64,000 nucleotides of DNA from Thuidium tamariscinum (Eukaryota; Streptophyta; Bryopsida; Hypnales; Thuidiaceae). Below the pieces are notes generated by a model that was not told where the DNA came from, did no database searches, and saw only the letters and a list, made by a program, of their open reading frames with translations. The position numbers and the translations under genes are program-made. Of this stretch, positions 59,310 to 64,000 are shown piece by piece (position 1 is the first letter of the stretch; the number at the start of each line of letters is the position of its first letter). The DNA is taken from NCBI GenBank assembly GCA_947034885.2, contig OX344749.2, forward strand, positions 42,561,682 through 42,625,681. The letters are read 5' to 3'.

Positions 59310-60995
59310 ATGCCGCAGCTACGCCGGAAGAGGAACGAGTCCACTACACCCCCACCCACAGGATTAAAGCTGAAGAAAGTAGTTCCGATCATTCCTTCTA
59401 CAGAGCCGGAGAAAGGCAACTTGATGGTGGACTTGACCACAATAGGGTGTCTAGGGTTAGCAGAGACACCCTGGGGGTTCAAGGAGGAGCGGATGGTGAA
59501 GGAACTAAGGGGAAAGGTGTCAAATCAGTTCGACAACACGGTGTGGGGAATGCCGCACAAATGGACGGAGGCGCATTGGAGGGCCGTGTACGGGTTCAAA
59601 CACCAGGGGCACGGACCGGCCGGGAGGAAGGTAGACTTCCTCCAAAACAGGTTTCACGGCACCCCTCACCCGAAGGACGGATATCGGGTGATGGACTATA
59701 ACGAAGACAGGCATAGACGCCTGTTGAAGTTTTTGCTTCCGGTCTTGCATCCGGAAAAGCCAACCCGAGTGACGATCGGCCTAGCCAACACGATCTTCGG
59801 TGCCCTGATCGGAGACCGGAAAGTAGACTGGGGCCGGATCATACAGGAGCTGATCACCCGGTTGCTGAAGAACTTTAGAGGGAGTAGGGAAACTCCGATC
59901 TCTCCCTACCTCTTCCACCTCTACCACCATCTGCAGCTCCTCTCGGATACGGAGGAGAAGACGTGGCACGCCCAGAAGATAGTCCTGATGTATGGGGAGA
60001 CGTCAACGGATGATGAGGAGACCTACTCCGAATCCGAGATAGAGCGGGAGGACTCGGATAAGGGAGAGGAACCGGAAGTTCTACTCGTGAAGTGGCAAAA
60101 GACCACACCGCCGAACACGAGGGGATCTCCTCCGGTCCGACACAATCCGGGAACGGAAGGCAAAGCGGGACCGTCCGAACCGGGTCAGGCCGAACTGGCA
60201 ACAGAGGAATCGGATCCCAGCGATCCGTTCGTACAGTTGACGGACATCCTGTGCATCATCCGAGCGGATTGGGAGGTCAAGCGGATCATCGTAGAGAACA
60301 TCGCGGGGATGGTCAATGGCAAACCGGATCATACTCTCCCGACCGTGGTAGGGAATTGCATCGCCTCGCCTACGGATCTCGCCAAGCAGGAGGCGGAAAA
60401 CCGGAAACTTCAGGAGGAAGTTGATGGTTTGAAGGCAGAACTCCTTGTTCTCAGGGACAACGAGGCTGCTACCAAGGAGATGGCGGCGGATACTGTCAAA
60501 CTGGCGGAGCACGTGAAGGCGACATTCAGGGAACCCGGATCGACTGCCATCCGGGCTCAACTGTTTGACGAGGAGGTGTACAAGGAGAAGAAACTATCCG
60601 GAAGCCGGATAGTCCGGATTCTATCCGACTTCTCCGAGAAGGTGGAGACAACTCTGGTGAAGGTTCGGGAGGCGGCCGAACGGATGGAAGACTGCAGCTG
60701 GAGACTGACGGAAATTCCGGTCAGACTCTCCGATCTGTCTCTTCCGGATCTTTCCGAAGGGTTGCCTCAGAGGCCAGGGAAGGACAAGACGCCGCAATCC
60801 AAGAAGTCAGAGCGGACGTCAACGGGCAACCGGGAGGCGGCAATTCAGTTGTCGGAGTCTCCTGCGAGTCCGGTTACTGGAGCTCCGGTTGCAACAGACG
60901 GAGAACGAAATCGGAACCTCACTGAGGTCTTCGAGCAGATCAGCAGGGCGGAAAGCCCAACTATAGGTTCTAGGGTAGCAGAGCCAGATACTTAG
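59310..60995 (+). CDS. element-encoded 561-residue protein, gag-like or PF20167-like
   Basis: This is an uninterrupted frame with high GC. The basic, Pro-rich start (MPQLRRKRNESTTPPP) leads to a globular, Trp- and His-rich region (about 35-230) containing KVDWGRIIQELITRLL and YLFHLYHHLQLLSDTEEKTW. Next are an acidic linker (STDDEETYSESEIEREDSD, about 231-250), a second helical region (about 305-350), a likely coiled coil (AKQEAENRKLQEEVDGLKAE, about 358-405) and a polar tail. The first region recalls the 'putative plant transposon protein' domain found in many plant retroelement frames, and the overall shape recalls a gag. Neither match is certain. No zinc knuckle or enzyme motif is visible. 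It is the only product of the 3.6-kb insertion. Confidence 0.65.
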   Translation: MPQLRRKRNESTTPPPTGLKLKKVVPIIPSTEPEKGNLMVDLTTIGCLGLAETPWGFKEERMVKELRGKVSNQFDNTVWGMPHKWTEAHWRAVYGFKHQGHGPAGRKVDFLQNRFHGTPHPKDGYRVMDYNEDRHRRLLKFLLPVLHPEKPTRVTIGLANTIFGALIGDRKVDWGRIIQELITRLLKNFRGSRETPISPYLFHLYHHLQLLSDTEEKTWHAQKIVLMYGETSTDDEETYSESEIEREDSDKGEEPEVLLVKWQKTTPPNTRGSPPVRHNPGTEGKAGPSEPGQAELATEESDPSDPFVQLTDILCIIRADWEVKRIIVENIAGMVNGKPDHTLPTVVGNCIASPTDLAKQEAENRKLQEEVDGLKAELLVLRDNEAATKEMAADTVKLAEHVKATFREPGSTAIRAQLFDEEVYKEKKLSGSRIVRILSDFSEKVETTLVKVREAAERMEDCSWRLTEIPVRLSDLSLPDLSEGLPQRPGKDKTPQSKKSERTSTGNREAAIQLSESPASPVTGAPVATDGERNRNLTEVFEQISRAESPTIGSRVAEPDT

Positions 60996-63072
60996 GTGAT
61001 TAGGATTTCCTGTATTTTTAGTTTTTGACTTAGGAACGGATCAAGAAGTAATCCGGTCCGGATTAGGAACTTGGAGCGGGTTGGAATCCGTTCCGGTTCA
61101 GGAGTAGGTAGGAACGGATCCGCCGAGCGTTAATCGCGGCGGACTTGTATGGCGCTTTTCGCTTTTTGCCCATTATTTAAGTCAGTCCCCTCGCAGTGGA
61201 CTGGGAGTCTTTCTTTTGCATTTTCCTTGTGTATTTTATTCTCTCTTGCTTTGCGTGTGTATCTCCCGAGTTTGGCAGGGCGGCGTGACGCGGAGTTAGG
61301 AAGGCGCAAGTGGTTTTGCAGGCGACATTCTCCCTTTGGTGCTTATTTTCCGTGTCTGAGTATATGAGAACGGGTAGAGAAGAGTTGGGAGTGTAATTCT
61401 AGTGCCTCAGCGCTTCTAGGATTTAAGATTCTGGGTGAGAAAGCCGTTGTTAGGCTAGGCGAGAGGGAGGGATTCCTTAGTCGTGCTAGAGCTCCTGGGT
61501 GGGAAACCCAGTTGAGTGTCCGATCTCCTGTGAGGTCTCACCGTCTTTGTGGCAAACGGAAGAGTTCTGGTTGACGTTGGAACGGACGGATACACTTGTA
61601 GCCACCTGACTCCCCAGGAACGGAAAGTAGTGTCAAAGTCGTTGTAGTATGAGAAGATCGTACGGGGGATCTCTGTGTGACCTACAGTCTGGATTTTTAT
61701 CTGTACTGTTGTGAGGGATCAAACCAGATCTGGAGTAATTTTAGAGTTAACGGGTAGAAAGTGGGTCTTCAGCCACTATAAGTCACGGAAGGAGCGGTGG
61801 GCCTACCGCTCACAAAATCAAGCGGCGACCCCTCTGATGGTAAAACAGAGGCAAAGCTAAACCGGATTAAGGAACGGATTGGTCCAGAGAGGGAACCAGG
61901 AGCGGAATTCGTTAGGGAGCGGATCCGTTGTAGTCTGACGGAACGGATAAATTCCGGAAAACCAGAAAAGTCAAGGAGCGGATCCGTTCCGGACCAGATT
62001 GCTAGAATATCAGTTTTGAACGGGATAACGGGTTGTTGTCTTCGGGTTGTTTGTGTGTTTCCGGTTCTAGATCTAGAACCGGATTATAGAGTATTGGAGC
62101 TGTCCTATCTTAATCGCTTAACTAAGCCAGATACTTCACAGAATCTCGTGGGTTCGATCTTTAGAGTCACTTAGTTATACTCTACAGTGATTTTTGTGAG
62201 TATAATGGGGAATTTGCTTACCCTGTGTTGCGACATGCGTATACCAGACCGTGGTCACTTCAGTTCTCGTGGCCACTACAACGTATTGTGGCTTGCATTG
62301 CCAGGGGTCAGCTTATCACTGTTAAACTCTAAAACTATAAATAAAAATAGGGTAGAACATTTATCAGGCAACTGATAACGAACAGTTTTTCTAGACCGGC
62401 GTTGCAAGTAGTGAATTGAAACCAATGCACGCAAGACATGACATTGAACACCCCATCGAGCTCCTGTCGGGTGCAGATGGCAATTTGCACGCATGGTAGG
62501 CAGGTCAGGCCGGTCCTCGTCCCCACTTCCAATACAGAGATCAGAATCTGCATAGGGTCGGGGGCTGCCCGGCGGGAAAAGACGAGATTTCAAAGAACCT
62601 AGATCGATCTTGAGAGCGCGGTTCTGTGTGACTGTGCGTCGGGGTTGGCATATATTCTCGCATTTCGATCACAACTCCCATTTCCCTCACATGCTCTCTT
62701 ATTGTGAATCATGCTCCATCCCTAGTCCCACGCACGCCTGCCTGTGGATGCTCGTGGGAAGCTTTTGAATCTGACACGCTTGGTCGCTATGATGATTCCT
62801 CGGCCGTTTTCTTAATTTAAAAACAACAACAAGTGAACCAATACATTCCAAACTAAGGCTTTACTCTCACGCTTAAATTAATTTGATTCCAAGGCTTTCA
62901 ACACGTATAGTACTCCAGAGCTCAAGGCTCTGTAAACAAGGGTCCAATTTACGGGGCTATAAGCTGAAGCTGAAGGTTGATCAGATGGGTGGAAATTAAA
63001 GAAGATCGATGCTCCCATACATGATCGATACGAGTTCAATTCCAATCCTGTCTCCGTGTTGTTTCCTCTGAT

Positions 63073-64000
63073 ACTATATAGAGTGACTTCAAAAACTGAG
63101 TCTATATACATAACAATCACTTTCAGAGCCACTTTATAAAGGGATAACAATAGTTTTAGTAGATGTAAAATATGGATGTAAAAGCACTACAAATTTACTT
63201 TGAGATGATGTCATCGTGACGTCATCAATTTCATTAGGGTTTTGGAAAGAAAGAAAAAGACGTTGGCGATGTATAGGCTCAGTTTTTGGGGCGTTCATTG
63301 CTACCTTCTTTGGCGACTGGTACGTTCTTGTTTCTTTGTCGAATTTTGTCATTTTTGTTTTGAGGGTTTAGGTAAGATTGTATTGATTGCTTTTTGAAGG
63401 TTTGTGGAGGTTGTAAGAGAAGATGAGGCGTGTTTCGAGAGAGAAAGAGCAAAACATTGTAGCTTTGATAGAGAAGGGGAAGAGCAATAGAAAAATCGCA
63501 CAGATTGTAGGTTTGTCACAATCTACAGTTAATAGAGTAAGAAAGCGACTTCCTCACAATGTAGACTTGTTGAAAGGCGGTCGTCATAAGGTCCTTACAG
63601 AGTGGGAGAAGCGATATGCTTCACGTTTAGTTACTATTGGTGGTGTAGAAACTGCAACAGAGGCAGCAGACGTGCTCAGAAGAGAGACTGGTGTAGAGAT
63701 GTGTGACAATACCTTGAGGAATGCATTGAGAGAGCAAGGATTGTGTGCTATGACGAAGGTTGAGAAGCCTGCTTTGAGTCAGAAGAACATTAGAGAGAGA
63801 TTCAATTTTGCTCAGACCTACAAAGATTGGATTGTGAGTGATTGGGAGCGAGTTGTGTTTGGTGAGCATATTGGACCCTATAATATCCAACATGGCCTAA
63901 AAATGCTCTAACTTCTGTGACAGTGTTCGGTTGGGACAATTGGACAATTATTGCCACTTTATCAGGGTCAGTAACAACGCCTTGATTTGAGACAATGTAA
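63073..64000 (+). mobile_element. Tc1/mariner-like element, cut by the window end
   Basis: Homology with unit B ends at GTTTCCTCTGATA (about 63073) and is followed by sequence with no match elsewhere in the window, carrying a Tc1-type transposase start. The exact left terminus and TA target cannot be fixed because the right end is outside the window. The 5' leader contains TGACGTCATCA-type inverted words at about 63198-63230. Confidence 0.6.
63423..63911 (+). CDS. Tc1/mariner transposase, N-terminal DNA-binding part
   Basis: The 162-residue frame starts MRRVSREKEQNIVALIEKGK. Two helix-turn-helix units are visible: residues about 8-42 (KSNRKIAQIVGLSQSTVNRV) and about 60-110 (the paired-like second half, GGRHKVLTEWEKRYASRL and TLRNALREQGLCAM). 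The usual linker follows (KPALSQKNIRERFNFAQTYK, DWIVSDWERVVF). In Tc1 proteins this is directly followed by the first catalytic aspartate (the SDE motif); here it reads FGEHIGPYNIQHGLKML and stops. The catalytic domain is missing, through truncation, a nested insertion or an intron running past the window. It is DNA-binding-competent at best as seen. Confidence 0.8.
   Translation: MRRVSREKEQNIVALIEKGKSNRKIAQIVGLSQSTVNRVRKRLPHNVDLLKGGRHKVLTEWEKRYASRLVTIGGVETATEAADVLRRETGVEMCDNTLRNALREQGLCAMTKVEKPALSQKNIRERFNFAQTYKDWIVSDWERVVFGEHIGPYNIQHGLKML

Larger units (their letters stand above)
58633..62235 (+). mobile_element. 3.6-kb insertion of unknown class, TGT...ACA ends
   Basis: The insertion starts TGTGGCAAGG and ends GTTGCGACA, flanked by the 5-bp duplication TGCGT (58628-58632 and 62236-62240). 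Unit B (GACCGTGTGTAAACCAGACC) and unit A give the empty site. TG...CA ends with a 5-bp duplication are typical of LTR retrotransposons and integrase-derived elements, but I find no pair of direct terminal repeats. The sequence is clearly GC-richer than its surroundings. Both non-coding arms are full of CCGGA, ATCCGG and GGAACGGATC words. One long open frame (59310-60995) is present and no polymerase, protease, integrase or transposase is visible. It is probably a non-autonomous element. Confidence 0.75.
57281..63072. repeat. duplicated 5' flank of copy C, split by insertions
   Basis: It matches unit B from 36820 (CAGAACATGTATTCATATTTCC, then GTGGAGAGAAAATGCTGAAA) to about 39110, interrupted by the insertions at 58361-58537 and 58633-62235. 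It would have held the promoter of copy C. Frames at 58126-58374 and elsewhere are not kept in the other copies. Confidence 0.6.

Noticed and set aside
62140-62175. GTGGGTTCGATC as the T-arm (B box) of a tRNA or SINE
   Set aside because: No A box, acceptor stem or cloverleaf could be built around it.
58633-62235. Annotation of the 3.6-kb insertion as a standard LTR retrotransposon
   Set aside because: TG...CA ends and a 5-bp duplication fit, but I could not find direct terminal repeats, a primer-binding site or any pol domain. The arms share only short CCGGA-type words.

Overview
This looks like nuclear DNA from a land plant. It is AT-rich and intron-bearing, dominated by transposable elements, and carries three copies of a plant-type receptor kinase gene (signal peptide, malectin-like ectodomain, leucine-rich repeats, one membrane span, kinase). 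The exact lineage cannot be told from the sequence. A complete piggyBac-type transposase and a Tc1-type transposase start make a typical flowering plant less likely and a seed-free plant (bryophyte, lycophyte or fern) plausible; this is inference. No rRNA, tRNA, CRISPR array or organelle gene was seen.

Backbone: a direct segmental duplication with three units, each holding one receptor kinase on the minus strand. Unit A spans roughly 6.5-20.6 kb, unit B roughly 23.6-39.2 kb and unit C roughly 40.3/49.9-63.1 kb. Unit B keeps all ten exons, with consistent splice phases and room for 922 codons, as expected for the family of At1g67720-like kinases. It nevertheless has a stop codon in exon 8 and a lost splice acceptor. 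Copy A has lost exons 1-6, has a 10-bp deletion after the glycine loop, a mutated splice donor and a late stop. Copy C has lost exon 1, has a frameshift in exon 2 and a stop in exon 3, and HRD has become HHD. All three therefore read as pseudogenes that broke independently.

Mobile DNA explains most of the rest, and the duplicated units supply empty sites that date and delimit several insertions. A 7.1-kb piggyBac element (9281-16393, TTAA on both sides) lies in the last intron of copy A. Its transposase core has all catalytic aspartates and a cysteine-rich tail. Two upstream reading frames splice to it in phase, giving a long N-terminal extension with 14-residue repeats. Small piggyBac-like elements with related CCCCTAAA ends lie at 862-3901 (itself split by a 2.1-kb CACTA element) and in copy B. 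A 3.6-kb GC-richer insertion of unknown class (58633-62235) has TGT...ACA ends, a TGCGT target duplication and one 561-residue reading frame. A separate family of about 720-bp elements ending GGGTGATTGCAAGAAAC makes 4-bp target duplications. Another MITE family has GGCGAATTTCGTTAAA ends. Single examples include a Stowaway-like MITE and a Tc1-like element cut by the window end.

Stretches such as 40-857, 4474-5752, 25086-26759, 44127-46813 and 47561-49070 hold no gene that I can support.
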